Assembly: GCA_036702975.1 (NCBI GenBank)
Contig: DATNPX010000006.1
Span: 290,144 to 354,143, forward strand
Direction: 5' to 3'
DNA from: DATNPX01 sp036702975
GTDB lineage: Bacteria; Cyanobacteriota; Vampirovibrionia; Obscuribacterales; Obscuribacteraceae
DNA length: 64,000 bases
The stretch's first letter is position 1; every line of letters begins with the position of its first letter. The notes beneath the pieces were generated by a model, which saw only the letters and a program-made list of their open reading frames with translations, was not told where the DNA came from and did not search any database. Both the position numbers and the translations under genes were made by a program. Shown piece by piece: positions 52,633 through 61,528 of this stretch.

Positions 52633-53658
52633 ATGAAATCAAGAAACGGTGGTGTGCCGTCAAGTTTAAACAAGAACTTCCCTCTGTTGATGTTTCTCGT
52701 GTGGCAGATAACATCCGCCGCTGCCATTGCCGAGACTGCCGTTGAGACTCAAACAGCGACCGTCGAAAACTCTTCCTCGGGATTAGCAACCACACCTCTG
52801 GATGCGCGGATGGCCCCCGCCTTTGGTTCTACTAAATCTGACGAGCAGATTATCCGAACTCAAGCTGATGAATTTGCCAAAGCTTATGAAGCTGGAGATG
52901 CAGAAAAAATAGCCAACATGTGGAGTAACGATTGCTCCTTCACAGACTCTGACGGCCAGAGATATCACGGTCGCGACTCTATTCTCAAGCTATATCAAAA
53001 ATGGTTCAAAGAAAGTGGTGCACACCCAATAACGGTAAAGATAGATTCGATCGTCTTCCCTTCGCCGGACATCTGTTTGGAAGAAGGAACAACTGTTGTC
53101 GGTGCATCCGACAAGGGTCGTTACATGGTCGTTCATCAGAAGACTAATGGGGTTTGGAAAATGCTAAATGTTGTCGAGACTATGTGTGAGCAACCAATGG
53201 CCAAATCACTAAAGGATTTGGATTGGATGGTTGGTGAATGGAGCGCAAAGACAAGCAAGGCCGAAGTGCATATGTATGTCATTCCGATCGCGCACGGACA
53301 CTTTTTGGCGATGCGATTTTGCGATGTAGACGGTGGCAAAGAAGTTCCGCAAGCGTTTGAGTTGGTAGGTAATGATCCAAAAAATGGACGTCTTATATCG
53401 TGGCATTTTGGCCAAGATGGCGGTTACGGTCATGGTCAGTGGCATAAGGACGGGGCTAAATGGTCGAATGAAACCCTCGGGCTAACGGCTGGTGGGTTGT
53501 CCACCAGCGCAACCTATATCTATGAACCGAAAGACGGAGAACACTTTAATTGGAGTTCGATCGACAGAACTATCGAGGGACAGCAGTTGCCAGATCGGCG
53601 TCCGATTGAGGTAAAGCGGATTCACTCGAACGAAAAATCAAGTTTGAAAGTTCAGTGA
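52633..53658 (+). CDS. secreted NTF2-like (SnoaL) - DUF1579-like two-domain protein
   Basis: About 341 residues. Signal peptide (NFPLLMFLVWQITSAAAIA, cleaved near 34). Domain 1 (about 70-190): EIQ...QADEFAKAYEAGDAEKIAN, WSNDCSFTDSDGQRYHGRD, an NTF2-like fold seen in YybH/SgcJ proteins. Domain 2 (about 200-330): LDWMVGEWSAKTS, then GRLISWHFGQDGGYGHG and TYIYEPKDGEHFNW, resembling DUF1579/lipocalin-like domains. Such pairs occur in planctomycetes and related bacteria; function unknown. The frame begins at GTG 52621; ATG 52633 (MKSRNGG) gives a better signal sequence. It precedes the Gly-rich gene with a 34-base gap. Confidence 0.75.
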   Translation: MKSRNGGVPSSLNKNFPLLMFLVWQITSAAAIAETAVETQTATVENSSSGLATTPLDARMAPAFGSTKSDEQIIRTQADEFAKAYEAGDAEKIANMWSNDCSFTDSDGQRYHGRDSILKLYQKWFKESGAHPITVKIDSIVFPSPDICLEEGTTVVGASDKGRYMVVHQKTNGVWKMLNVVETMCEQPMAKSLKDLDWMVGEWSAKTSKAEVHMYVIPIAHGHFLAMRFCDVDGGKEVPQAFELVGNDPKNGRLISWHFGQDGGYGHGQWHKDGAKWSNETLGLTAGGLSTSATYIYEPKDGEHFNWSSIDRTIEGQQLPDRRPIEVKRIHSNEKSSLKVQ

Positions 53659-53692
53659 CGTGCAATCGCTTACCATCAGGAGGAATTTTGAA

Positions 53693-54706
53693 ATGCGTCG
53701 CCTCTTAGCGTTCACGCTGTTGCTTGCTAGCACCACCTATTCTGTACCCGCGTCAGTGGCAAGAGGTGGATTTCATGGTAGCGTCGGCGGTGGCGCAGCT
53801 CGTGATTCGTTCGATCGAGGGGGCTTTGACAGAAGTGGCTTCGACCGCGGCGATCTGGATCGAGGATGGGGAAACAACGGTGATTTCGGACGTTCCCTTG
53901 ATTACGGAAACCGACCGGCAGATGTGCCTAGGATGCAAATGTGGAATCGGGCCGACAATCTTCCTACTGATGGTGGGTTTGGGCGCTTGGCGGATCGACA
54001 AGCTCTGCCTTACGCAGACCGGGGCACTTATCCGATGACTGATGCCCAGTTTCGCGATCAGGCCGCAATGATTCGTAATGGCTTTGATGATCCAGGATAC
54101 TTCAATCGTGGATGGTGGGGGCGTCGAGATGGCTGGTGGTATCCAGGCTGGGGTGATGGTTGGGCGTGGAACTACGGAGGCTGGGGTGACGTCGCACCCT
54201 TCATCGGAATGAATTCTGGGGTAGAGCCAGTTTATTACGACTATGGACAGAACATTCTCTACCAAAACAACGACGTGTATTACGGAACTCAGCCTCTGGA
54301 GTCGCAAACAGCGTACTATCAACAAGCTCAAGACCTTGCCCAACAGGGAACTACTGCGCCTCTCAAGCCGGTAGGAAAAGATTGGAAATCGCTTGGAATT
54401 TTCACCATCGTGAAGAACGGACAAAGCAATTCTTCCTCACTTTTCCAGTTGGCTGTTAACAAAAAAGGACAGGTAAAAGGTAATTACTACAATAACCTGA
54501 CGGACGAAACAAAACAAATTACCGGTGCCTTGGATAAGAAAAATTCGCGTGTGTGCTGGACTGTGGGCGGAAACAAGAGCATCGTTTATGATACCGGGCT
54601 GGGCAATTTGATGAAGGACCAGGCACCACTTTTGGTGCATTACAGTGGGTCCAAGACCGAACAATATCTGCTGGTGCGAATGAAACAAAAAAATAGTACT
54701 AGCTAA
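53693..54706 (+). CDS. secreted Gly/Asp/Arg-rich repeat protein
   Basis: 337 residues from ATG 53693, with AGGAGG about 8 bases before it. Signal peptide (LLAFTLLLASTTYSVPASVA, 4-23). Residues about 45-60 carry three to four copies of F-D-R-G-(G/S), then a WGRRDGWWYPGWGDGWAWNY Trp/Gly-rich segment, and a C-terminal domain with DWKSLGIFTIVKNG, FQLAVNKKGQVKGNYYNNLTD and TGALDKKNSRVCWTVGGNKS, which has a beta-rich look. Such Gly/Trp-rich proteins are often cell-surface. No family recognised. Likely co-transcribed with its upstream neighbour and possibly with the ATPase-like gene, which begins 32 bases later. Confidence 0.72.
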   Translation: MRRLLAFTLLLASTTYSVPASVARGGFHGSVGGGAARDSFDRGGFDRSGFDRGDLDRGWGNNGDFGRSLDYGNRPADVPRMQMWNRADNLPTDGGFGRLADRQALPYADRGTYPMTDAQFRDQAAMIRNGFDDPGYFNRGWWGRRDGWWYPGWGDGWAWNYGGWGDVAPFIGMNSGVEPVYYDYGQNILYQNNDVYYGTQPLESQTAYYQQAQDLAQQGTTAPLKPVGKDWKSLGIFTIVKNGQSNSSSLFQLAVNKKGQVKGNYYNNLTDETKQITGALDKKNSRVCWTVGGNKSIVYDTGLGNLMKDQAPLLVHYSGSKTEQYLLVRMKQKNSTS

Positions 54707-54738
54707 GATAAGAATCCGGACCTGGCGGTTCATAGAAT

Positions 54739-56973
54739 ATGGCCACGCAAACTGCAACCGAAAAACTTGGCAATCTTATTTCGGACTTGGGATGTACGCT
54801 GGTTCACTCTCTGACTGGAAGGTCGAGATATCGACTACCCGCTGTCTATCGCGAACCAGATCTCGCAGCATCTGTTCAGCACTGTTTACAGAAGCAAGCA
54901 GGTGTTACCGGTGCTAGTGTCAATCCATACAGTGCTTCTGTCACCATCAACTTCGTTCCTGGTGAATTCGAACCAGAGACCTGGCTTTCTAGAATTACTT
55001 ATGAGGACGTGCGCCGCTATTCACCTCATTCTCCGCTCTACGTGGAGCAGAAGAAGCTTCCTGCCCAACTGGCACACTTGCGCAAAGCGACATTTGCTTT
55101 TGAGGACAGGCTGCCGCCAAAGATTCAGTTCATGCTGGGAGCTCTCTCACTTGTTTGCTCGGTGATTGAATTACCAGTTTTTGTAACACGAGCTGTACTC
55201 TCGTTTTCCTTGTTACCAATCGCCAATAGGGCTTTGCAAACGTTGCTTGATGAGCGACGCGTCGGCGCCGATTTTCTTGATACCGTCGGTTGTCTTCTCC
55301 TCATGGCTGAAAGTCGGCACTTCCCGGCTTCTTTGATGATGACTCTTATTGGACTAGGCGAATATATCCGCGACTTAGTCACAGCGAGCTGCCAACAACT
55401 AATTTCGCACCAATTAGCTCTCTCTGAGCGTTCCGCTTGGTTGATTAAAGGCAAGGACAGAATCAGAATTCCAATTAGCGAACTAAAACTGGGCGCTCGA
55501 CTTGTCGTTTATGAGGGCGATCTGATTGCGTTTGAAGGAACAATCACCGAGGGTGAGGGCACTCTGGTACCAGCACATCCAGAAGAAGACTTCGAACCCC
55601 GCACTGTAAAGAAAGGTGACCGTGTGACACCTGATACAGTGCTAACGGACGGGAAGCTTTACGTAAGGAACGAACTCCCTTCTTCGCCTCGGGTCAAAGA
55701 CCCGGTCATGGAAAAACAGCATCGACGCTGGCTGCAGCGAACGCAGCTGCACCGCGACTCTTTGCGGATTGGTTATAAACGTCTGGGATATGTTCTATCA
55801 GGAGCGGTTCTGCTTTATTTAGTTACTCGTAATGTCAGTCGGGCTGCGTCACTAATTTATTTTGACTTCCTCACCGGTATCAAAATTGCAATACCTGCCG
55901 CATTCCTGGCTTCTATGTATCGTGCCGGAAATCGCGGAATCGTGATTAGAAACGCGAGAACTCTCGAACGATTAGCTCAGATAGACACTATTATCTTTGT
56001 ACGCAGCGGAACGCTCACTGCGCTAAAACCATCAGTTACGGATGTTTTTGTTTGTAATGGATTTAGCGTAGTAGAAGTGATGCGTTTGGCCGCAGCAATC
56101 GAAGAGCGTTACAATCATCTGACAGCCTTCGCAATTTATTCTTACGCAAACCTACAGCGCATTCCGGTTCCTGATAGGACTTCATCTCATGTGGTGAGTG
56201 GCCTTGGTATCACAGGGGTTGTCGAAGGTCATGCAGTAGTTGTAGGAAGTACACGCTTAATGGAGCAGAACAACATAGATCTCGCCGAGGCGTCGACCTT
56301 CTTGAATGATTGCCAGCGGCGTGCAGAGTCACGTGTATGCGTGGCTATTGACGGAAGTCTTGCCGGAGTCATCAGCTATCAGGACCCAGTCCGCGAGAAT
56401 GCCTCAGAGGTGATTGCGGCTCTGAAGAATTTGAAGATCGACGTGGCTATGGCGACAGGTGGCAGTCAGGCTGCTGCTGAAGGATTGGCGAAGAAGGTTG
56501 GCATCGAGAATATCCACTATAGGGTGTCTCCGGAGGAACAGGCGACCATCATCAAGTCTTACAAAGAAAGAGGCAAGAAAGTCGCAGTGGTTGGATACGA
56601 TGTAGACGACCTACTCGCGCTTGAACAAGCAGATGTTGCCATTGTCCTTGCTACGGGAACTGAGGTGACTCGTTATCGTGCAGATATGATCGTTACCTCG
56701 GACAGCCTTTTAGGGCTGGTCGAAGCAATACAGATCGCAAGAAACGGTATGGATCTTGCACGTCAGAATTTGGCGGTTGTCTCGGTTCCAAACTGGTGTG
56801 GTATCGCTCTTTCTGTTATTGGCATGGGCAGCGAACTGACGGCAACATTGTTGAACAATGGTCCCGTAATTCTTGGCGCGGCAAACGGCTTGCGCCCGCT
56901 GCTGGACGAAGGCGCTCCGCCCTGGCCAGTTACTCGTAAGCATAGGCGGATGAGATCCACTGCCGGGAGTTAA
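54739..56973 (+). CDS. P-type ATPase-like protein with degenerate catalytic motifs (pseudoenzyme)
   Basis: 744 residues. Overall architecture is that of a P1B-type ATPase: an N-terminal HMA-like domain (GRSRYRLPAVYREPDL...GVTGASVNPYSA), membrane helices, a P/N domain and C-terminal helices. The catalytic motifs are altered: DKTGTLT reads VRSGTLT (421-427; the phosphorylated Asp is Val), TGES is replaced by LVPAHPEED, the HP motif by NHLT, TGD by TGG (near 571) and GDGxND by GYDVDD. The membrane CPC motif is FDFLTGIKIAIP. The frame is nonetheless intact. Known families need the Asp for transport, so this is probably a non-pumping regulator or binding protein. It could alternatively be a decaying gene, though 744 uninterrupted codons argue against that. 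Confidence 0.88.
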   Translation: MATQTATEKLGNLISDLGCTLVHSLTGRSRYRLPAVYREPDLAASVQHCLQKQAGVTGASVNPYSASVTINFVPGEFEPETWLSRITYEDVRRYSPHSPLYVEQKKLPAQLAHLRKATFAFEDRLPPKIQFMLGALSLVCSVIELPVFVTRAVLSFSLLPIANRALQTLLDERRVGADFLDTVGCLLLMAESRHFPASLMMTLIGLGEYIRDLVTASCQQLISHQLALSERSAWLIKGKDRIRIPISELKLGARLVVYEGDLIAFEGTITEGEGTLVPAHPEEDFEPRTVKKGDRVTPDTVLTDGKLYVRNELPSSPRVKDPVMEKQHRRWLQRTQLHRDSLRIGYKRLGYVLSGAVLLYLVTRNVSRAASLIYFDFLTGIKIAIPAAFLASMYRAGNRGIVIRNARTLERLAQIDTIIFVRSGTLTALKPSVTDVFVCNGFSVVEVMRLAAAIEERYNHLTAFAIYSYANLQRIPVPDRTSSHVVSGLGITGVVEGHAVVVGSTRLMEQNNIDLAEASTFLNDCQRRAESRVCVAIDGSLAGVISYQDPVRENASEVIAALKNLKIDVAMATGGSQAAAEGLAKKVGIENIHYRVSPEEQATIIKSYKERGKKVAVVGYDVDDLLALEQADVAIVLATGTEVTRYRADMIVTSDSLLGLVEAIQIARNGMDLARQNLAVVSVPNWCGIALSVIGMGSELTATLLNNGPVILGAANGLRPLLDEGAPPWPVTRKHRRMRSTAGS

Positions 56974-57027
56974 AGCTTCGTCTCCATTGAGGCTAATGTA
57001 AATGTGCTGCACCAAGAAATGTGACTC

Positions 57028-57756
57028 TTAAGATGAAGCTCGCACCACGAAGATCATTTCGCGCGATGTTTTCGGATTGAATGCCTCATCATTCCAATCT
57101 CCATAAAACTTGTCGATGCACAGACCGGCAGTCGTGAGGTGCTTCTCAATTTCGTGTGCCGACAAGAAGCGAAGTTCGCTTAGAGATATGAGTTCCTCAT
57201 CGGGGAACCGATAGCGAAGCTCGAATGTCATTCGATCGTTGTCTTGTGCAATCAATCGTCGTGATTCATGAACAGGACCATTTACGGTCTCGAGAACTAT
57301 GTCGTAGTCCCAATTCTTTGACCAATCTATCAATGGGTTTCGAGACTCAAATACAACGCGTCCATCAGAGTTTAAGTGCGAGCGCATCACAAAAAATGTA
57401 GAGAGAATGTCGTTATCGTTGAGCAAGACTTGAAAAGCGTGTCCGGTCATTATGATGAGATCGAATCGTTCGTTCGACTCAAAGCTCTGTGCTGGCGATT
57501 GAATCCAAGTGATGTTCGACCCATGAGGTTTGCGCCGTCCGACTTCTAACATGGCTGATGACGGGTCCACACCGGTTACGTCGTGGCCGTTAGCTGCATA
57601 TGCATCACAGAGCAATCCGGTGCCACAGCCGAGATCCAAAATCTTTTTGGGTGACGAACCTGCCAGCGAAAAATAGAATTCTCGATCAACCGACCATGGA
57701 CTATCCAGGTCATAAATATCAGCAAGCTTAGGATTAACATAGTGAGCATCAGGCAT
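57028..57756 (-). CDS. class I SAM-dependent methyltransferase
   Basis: 242 residues. Seen: motif I ILDLGCGTGLLCDAYAANG (about 40-58), VTGVDPSSAMLEVGRRK, DLIIMTGHAFQVLLN and FESRNPLIDW, the usual Rossmann-fold methyltransferase order (Methyltransf_25/11). The acceptor is unknown. The gene stands alone on the minus strand, convergent with the ATPase-like gene (54 bases apart), and opens toward the accessory region. No operon partner. Confidence 0.88.
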   Translation of the reverse strand: MPDAHYVNPKLADIYDLDSPWSVDREFYFSLAGSSPKKILDLGCGTGLLCDAYAANGHDVTGVDPSSAMLEVGRRKPHGSNITWIQSPAQSFESNERFDLIIMTGHAFQVLLNDNDILSTFFVMRSHLNSDGRVVFESRNPLIDWSKNWDYDIVLETVNGPVHESRRLIAQDNDRMTFELRYRFPDEELISLSELRFLSAHEIEKHLTTAGLCIDKFYGDWNDEAFNPKTSREMIFVVRASS

Positions 57757-57882
57757 TCACATAAACTCCTGCTAGGACTAGAAGCACTGTACCGCGATAA
57801 GCAACCATTTATCAGGAGGCCATTATTGTCGAGGCACTATTAACGGTGCGCTCATAAATTCGATATTACAACGAGTAAACGG

Positions 57883-57954
57883 TTGCACTGGAAAACAAGT
57901 GCAACATTAATCCAGTGCACAATATGGCGTTTATAATTGTTGCATGTTGCAACA
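57883..57954. promoter_or_regulatory. cluster of TTGCA-type inverted repeats in an intergenic region
   Basis: Within 72 bases are TTGCACT-8-AGTGCAA (57883-57904), CCAGTGCACAA (57912-57922) and TGTTGCA-3-TGCAACA (57938-57954), with TATAAT at 57932-57937 between. The recurring TTGCA/TGCAA core could be operator sites of a regulator for the genes on either side (methyltransferase start 57756, DUF3806-like gene stop 57980). Alternatively these are short hairpins of a terminator without a T-run. Confidence 0.35.
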
Positions 57955-57979
57955 GTCGACAATACTAACAGAGAAATGG

Positions 57980-58384
57980 TCAACTGCCAGTCCGGTGCCC
58001 AAATTTGAAAACGACAGGAATGAGACTAAAAAAGCTTGCAATTGAATCTTCCGGACCGTTCTCGAGTTGCTTCCTAACCTTAGTAAAGGGGTAAGCCTGG
58101 CTGTTGTCGGGAAACCGAATACAAATTCCCTTACCGGTTTCCTGGTGCCATTCACCACCGTAGCAATGGATAATTGCCTCTCCTAAATAGGATCCGATCA
58201 TATTGATTAGCCCATCGACTTGCGCGATATCATTTCCCAACCATAGTCTTTGCCGTTCGATAAACCCATCTACCCACGTTACTGATTGGGCGTCGTAGCC
58301 GAAATTGAATTCGGCAAGTTTGCCGATTTTGCCTACGACAATTTCGGCATTGGATTTGAGTGTTTCGCGCAAATGTTCATCCAT
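57980..58384 (-). CDS. DUF3806-like small protein
   Basis: 134 residues. Seen: TWVDGFIERQRLWLGNDIA, MIGSYLGEAIIHCYGGEWHQE and AYPFTKVRKQLENGPEDSI, spaced as in DUF3806 proteins (often found beside toxin/immunity genes). No signal peptide or membrane helix. The role is not known. It is divergent from the J-like/MshEN-like gene, with about 240 bases between. Confidence 0.6.
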   Translation of the reverse strand: MDEHLRETLKSNAEIVVGKIGKLAEFNFGYDAQSVTWVDGFIERQRLWLGNDIAQVDGLINMIGSYLGEAIIHCYGGEWHQETGKGICIRFPDNSQAYPFTKVRKQLENGPEDSIASFFSLIPVVFKFGHRTGS

Positions 58385-58500
58385 CTAAGTCTCACTCAAT
58401 CATTTTCCGCTTTGTTCCGCAAAGATTGCATTTGCTTACGCTCAAGTTTGGCCAGCTAACTGTCTATGCTGAAATTATTAAACAGATGACAATAAGTCTC

Positions 58501-58542
58501 GTCTACAATAACGCAATAACAATTATGCTATTGTCTACAATA
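58501..58542. repeat. short direct repeats upstream of the J-like gene
   Basis: GTCTACAATA occurs at 58501-58510 and again at 58533-58542, 32 bases apart; the same core CTACAATA is preceded in both cases by T-G-T or similar. The region is AT-rich and lies about 80-120 bases before the ATG at 58624, a good place for a promoter and its regulator sites. Confidence 0.35.
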
Positions 58543-58623
58543 CGACAGTGTAATGCTATGCACACCACTGAAATGATTTGGCAAGATGATAATCTAATCT
58601 CGGTCTGAGCGATGGGAGGACTG

Positions 58624-59226
58624 ATGCAAAGCCTGTATGCAATTTTTGATCTGCCGGAGAATTCTCCTGACGGTCACTTACATGCTGCATACACTTTGAT
58701 TAAGACGCGTCTCGAAGACGCAAGTGCTGACGCCGACGTAACTTGCTCGAGGAAAATCAAACGCCTCATACAGACAATAGATAGCGCTTACAAAACTCTC
58801 CTCGATCCGGATCTCAAACGTGTCTATCAAGACAAACTTGATGCAGCCAAAACAGCTGATATATCAGAGACACACCCAAGGCTTGGCCAGCTATGTGTGA
58901 CTTCCGGAATCATAACTATGGAGCAACTCGGCGAAGCCGTCGAGCAGCAAATTAAAACAGGAATGGCTCTTGGTGAAGTACTGCAAGATATGCAGTTCAT
59001 CACTCAGGCCGAACTCGACGGTTTGCTGATCGGACAACAGATGATTGATGCACCAAGTGGTGTGTCTGATCCTGTAGCCGCGCGCTTGGTAGCGCTGAAT
59101 CTTATTACTGAGGACATGGCCCTCATTGCCCAGATTGAGGCTAAGTCTACCGGACGGTCATTTAAAGAGATTATGCGACGCCACGACTGGGTCGAGGAAT
59201 CGATACTAAATGCGGTATTGCAGTAG
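58624..59226 (+). CDS. small protein with a J-like N-terminus and two MshEN-like repeats
   Basis: 200 residues from ATG 58624, which has GGGAGGA ahead of it; an ATG 12 bases upstream has none. N-terminal 1-75 resembles a DnaJ J domain (LYAIFDLPENSPDGHLHAAY, ...DSAYKTLLDPDLKRVYQDKL) but without HPD, so it should not stimulate Hsp70. Residues 85-140 and 155-200 are two repeats of the GspE/MshEN-type fold (LGQLCVTSGIITMEQLGEAV; ALNLITEDMALIAQIEAKS), which in other proteins binds c-di-GMP or partners. No known gene has exactly this layout to my knowledge. No operon partner is evident. Confidence 0.65.
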   Translation: MQSLYAIFDLPENSPDGHLHAAYTLIKTRLEDASADADVTCSRKIKRLIQTIDSAYKTLLDPDLKRVYQDKLDAAKTADISETHPRLGQLCVTSGIITMEQLGEAVEQQIKTGMALGEVLQDMQFITQAELDGLLIGQQMIDAPSGVSDPVAARLVALNLITEDMALIAQIEAKSTGRSFKEIMRRHDWVEESILNAVLQ

Positions 59227-59511
59227 CCGATAAAAAACTAGCAGGCTTGTCTAAAAAAATTTCGGGATGGGAACGCAACTTTGGAACGAATGCTTCCCAA
59301 AAGAGCGTGAAAAACCGTGACTCGTAAGCCTTACTGGAAGGCGTTTTGCGGACTTATTATCTCGAATGAAACATAATATACATTATGAGCAGCTCAATTT
59401 AATGCATCCATACGTTGAAATATCTGCGCAGCCTACCGGTGGACTGAGCACTGAAACAGCTTTCACAGAACGGGATGGTCCATTTTTACGACGATATTAG
59501 GAGTAAAGGTG
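59227..59511. other. intergenic region with an inverted repeat
   Basis: 285 bases. CATAAT-ATAC-ATTATG at 59372-59387 is a perfect 6-bp inverted repeat in an AT-rich stretch about 125 bases before the SUKH-like gene and may be an operator. Nothing else recognised. Confidence 0.35.
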
Positions 59512-60129
59512 ATGGAGATTCAGGATTTGAAACGGTATTTTGGTGCCTTGGAAGTTCCAGTAGAATTGAAAGACCTGATAGAGTTCGAGAAGAACATTCT
59601 TGGGGACAATCTGCATCTGCCCGGATACAAGTATTCTGAAGGCTTTGAGCTATATCTTTCAGCGGCTGAATTTAGCCCTGCCGACACTAAAGGCTTCTCT
59701 ATAAGCACGGGCTTGAGGACTTGCTCCGAAGATCCCAACTTCCTTGCCGGGCTAATAGAATTTGCGCAAGCTGATGGCACGGGCTCGTTTTACGCTTTCT
59801 GGGTTGGCGACTACCTCGAACAATCATTGAGCCAAGTTCCAATAGCTGTGTTTGGCAGTGAGGGTGGTTTTCATATCGTGGCTGAGAACATTCGCGGACT
59901 TCTGCAGATCTTGACCTTGGATGTCGAACCAATGGTGGATTTTGAGCGCGTTTACTATTGCAAAGACGAACAGAACGAACCTAGTGCGGGCAGCCGGATC
60001 TATCAGGAATGGCTGAGAAAAAAATATGGTCTAGCTACAGTCAACAATGCCGATGCAGTTGTGGCAAACGCTCAAAGCAAATTCCAAAACCAGTTCCTTG
60101 CCTGGTTTGAGCACTATTGTCCAGGCTGA
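59512..60129 (+). CDS. SUKH/SMI1-KNR4-like protein (putative immunity protein)
   Basis: 205 residues from the ATG at 59512, with AGGAG eight bases before it. Seen: GLIEFAQADGTGSFYAFWVGD, SQVPIAVFGSEGGFHIVAENIRG and LLQILTLDVEP, which fit the SUKH (SMI1/KNR4) alpha/beta fold, common as immunity proteins in polymorphic toxin loci. No toxin is recognisable beside it; the next frame downstream (60157-60393) is decayed. Other cellular roles of SUKH proteins are possible. Confidence 0.6.
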   Translation: MEIQDLKRYFGALEVPVELKDLIEFEKNILGDNLHLPGYKYSEGFELYLSAAEFSPADTKGFSISTGLRTCSEDPNFLAGLIEFAQADGTGSFYAFWVGDYLEQSLSQVPIAVFGSEGGFHIVAENIRGLLQILTLDVEPMVDFERVYYCKDEQNEPSAGSRIYQEWLRKKYGLATVNNADAVVANAQSKFQNQFLAWFEHYCPG

Positions 60130-60156
60130 ATCCAGCCAGGCGCGTTAGTCAAATAA

Positions 60157-60393
60157 ATAAAATGGTCGCGAGTTGTATTTGTTTGGCCGGATGGCACCTT
60201 ACGCATTGATCTCAAAGAGCCTGTTGGTATGCAGAGGGCGGGAAATCTGCGTAAATTGGTGCAGCAACGATTCTCACACTCTGTGATAGAGAAACAGTTT
60301 CAGTCCAACGTTGCTTCGGATTCCAAAAGACTTGAGACACGGGAATGGCTCATGAGCAGCGAGAATTTTGGTGGATTTACAGGGAGCTTATAG
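60157..60393 (+). pseudogene. decayed reading frame
   Basis: The frame is open from 60157 to the TAG at 60391-60393 and reads WSRVVFVWPDGTLRIDLK..., ...AGNLRKLVQQRFSHSV, ...LETREWLMSSENFGGFTG. The composition is protein-like but the frame begins after a stop and has no usable start in the first 25 codons. It may be the 3' part of a lost gene paired with the SUKH-like neighbour. A second fragment in another register follows (about 60397-60510). Confidence 0.35.
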
Positions 60394-60801
60394 AATTGAT
60401 TAATCACTACGATCAAATCGCAGCCCGAGATCACGCCTTGAGTGAACAATCGCAACTCGTCCCTATCTGCTTTGCCGGTGGTGCGCTGCTTAATCAGAGC
60501 CTATGTTACATCTAACCGCGATGACCTACGCTGTAAAGCAGGCTCTTTGCTTTGGGAAATCCGAGATCTCCTTGCTCTAGATCAGATCACGCGTGATCGC
60601 GAAATCGGCCTGGAGCATAATTAAATTCGTATTGTTGATATGTCGACAGTTGGACGATTGTAATTGCGTACTGCTCGACAAGTATCATTGTCGAGCAGTA
60701 AACGTTCCATCAATAAGACTATGTCACCAGCCGTTAGTTACACAATTCAAAATGTAGTAAATAGAAACTATCTACGGTCATCGAAACTAATATTCGACAT
60801 C
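60394..60801. other. gene-poor stretch with further frame fragments
   Basis: 408 bases before the Tn3-type left repeat. Short frames (for example starting at TTG 60397 and around 60442) have protein-like bits (LVPICFAGGALLNQSLC; LRCKAGSLLWEIRDLLALDQ) but are broken by stops in different registers. This is probably more decayed sequence of the accessory region; no complete gene was recognised. Confidence 0.3.
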
Positions 60802-60839
60802 GGGTCCCGACATTTTTTCGGGGAAAATCCCCGCTAAGC
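60802..60839 (+). repeat. left terminal inverted repeat (38 bp)
   Basis: Starts GGGTCCCGACATTTTTTCGG and ends AATCCCCGCTAAGC. 38 bp is the standard length for Tn3-family ends. Its reverse complement is at 62114-62151. Confidence 0.8.
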
Positions 60840-60908
60840 TGCTTGGCAGCTTTTTCGCCTCGATCGTGAACAAAAGAGCCCTTTTATTCACATCGAGAAC
60901 CAAGCCAG

Positions 60909-61528
60909 TTGAGCATTTTCTTATTCCGGATCAACTTTGATGCGCTCGAAAACCACGAGACCGATTTGAACATCAAGGAGCATTACACCGACACAGCCGG
61001 GTTTACTGACCATGTATTTGCTCTTGCTGTTTTACTCGGTTATAACTTTGCGCCCAGAATCCGAGATTTGTTCAAGCTTAAGCTATTTTCGATCGGTCTG
61101 ATTGATGATTTTGGCCATGTGAACTCGCTCATCAAAGACCGCATAGATACTCAGCTTATTGAAGACAACTGGGATGAAATTCTAAGAGCAGCAGCCTCCA
61201 TTCGTCACGGAACAACCTCAGCGTCACTGCTGATGCGCAAGCTGGCATCCTATCCGAAGCAGAATCAACTCGCTAAGGCTCTGGCTGAAATGGGAAAAAT
61301 CGAAAGAACCGTTTTCCTTTTGCAATGGCTCCAGGACCCCAAGATGCGCCGCGCACGCTGATCGGTCTTAACAAAGGTGAGCACGTAAACGCTGTTCAGA
61401 AGGTTCTCTTTTTCGGGCGCCGAGGCGAATTCTGGGATCGCAAGTGCGAAGATCAGTGCAATCGAATTTCTTACGCTTTGGCAAAGGGGGAGTATGAAGC
61501 TAAGACCGTTACCATCAAAAGTCGATGA
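60909..61528 (+). pseudogene. tnpA: Tn3-family transposase, C-terminal fragment, frameshifted
   Basis: Two frames together cover the last part of a Tn3-type TnpA. Frame one (60909-61361): EHYTDTAGFTDHVFALAVLLG, FAPRIRDLFKLKLFSIG, LIEDNWDEILRAAASIRHGT, LLMRKLASYPKQNQLAKALAEMGKIERTVFLLQWLQDP split over several segments. Frame two (to 61528): IGLNKGEHVNAVQKVLFFGRRGEFWDRKCEDQ. The shift lies near 61350-61365. A normal TnpA is about 1000 residues, so about four fifths is gone and the gene is dead. The tail overlaps the start of the HD-domain gene. Confidence 0.88.
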
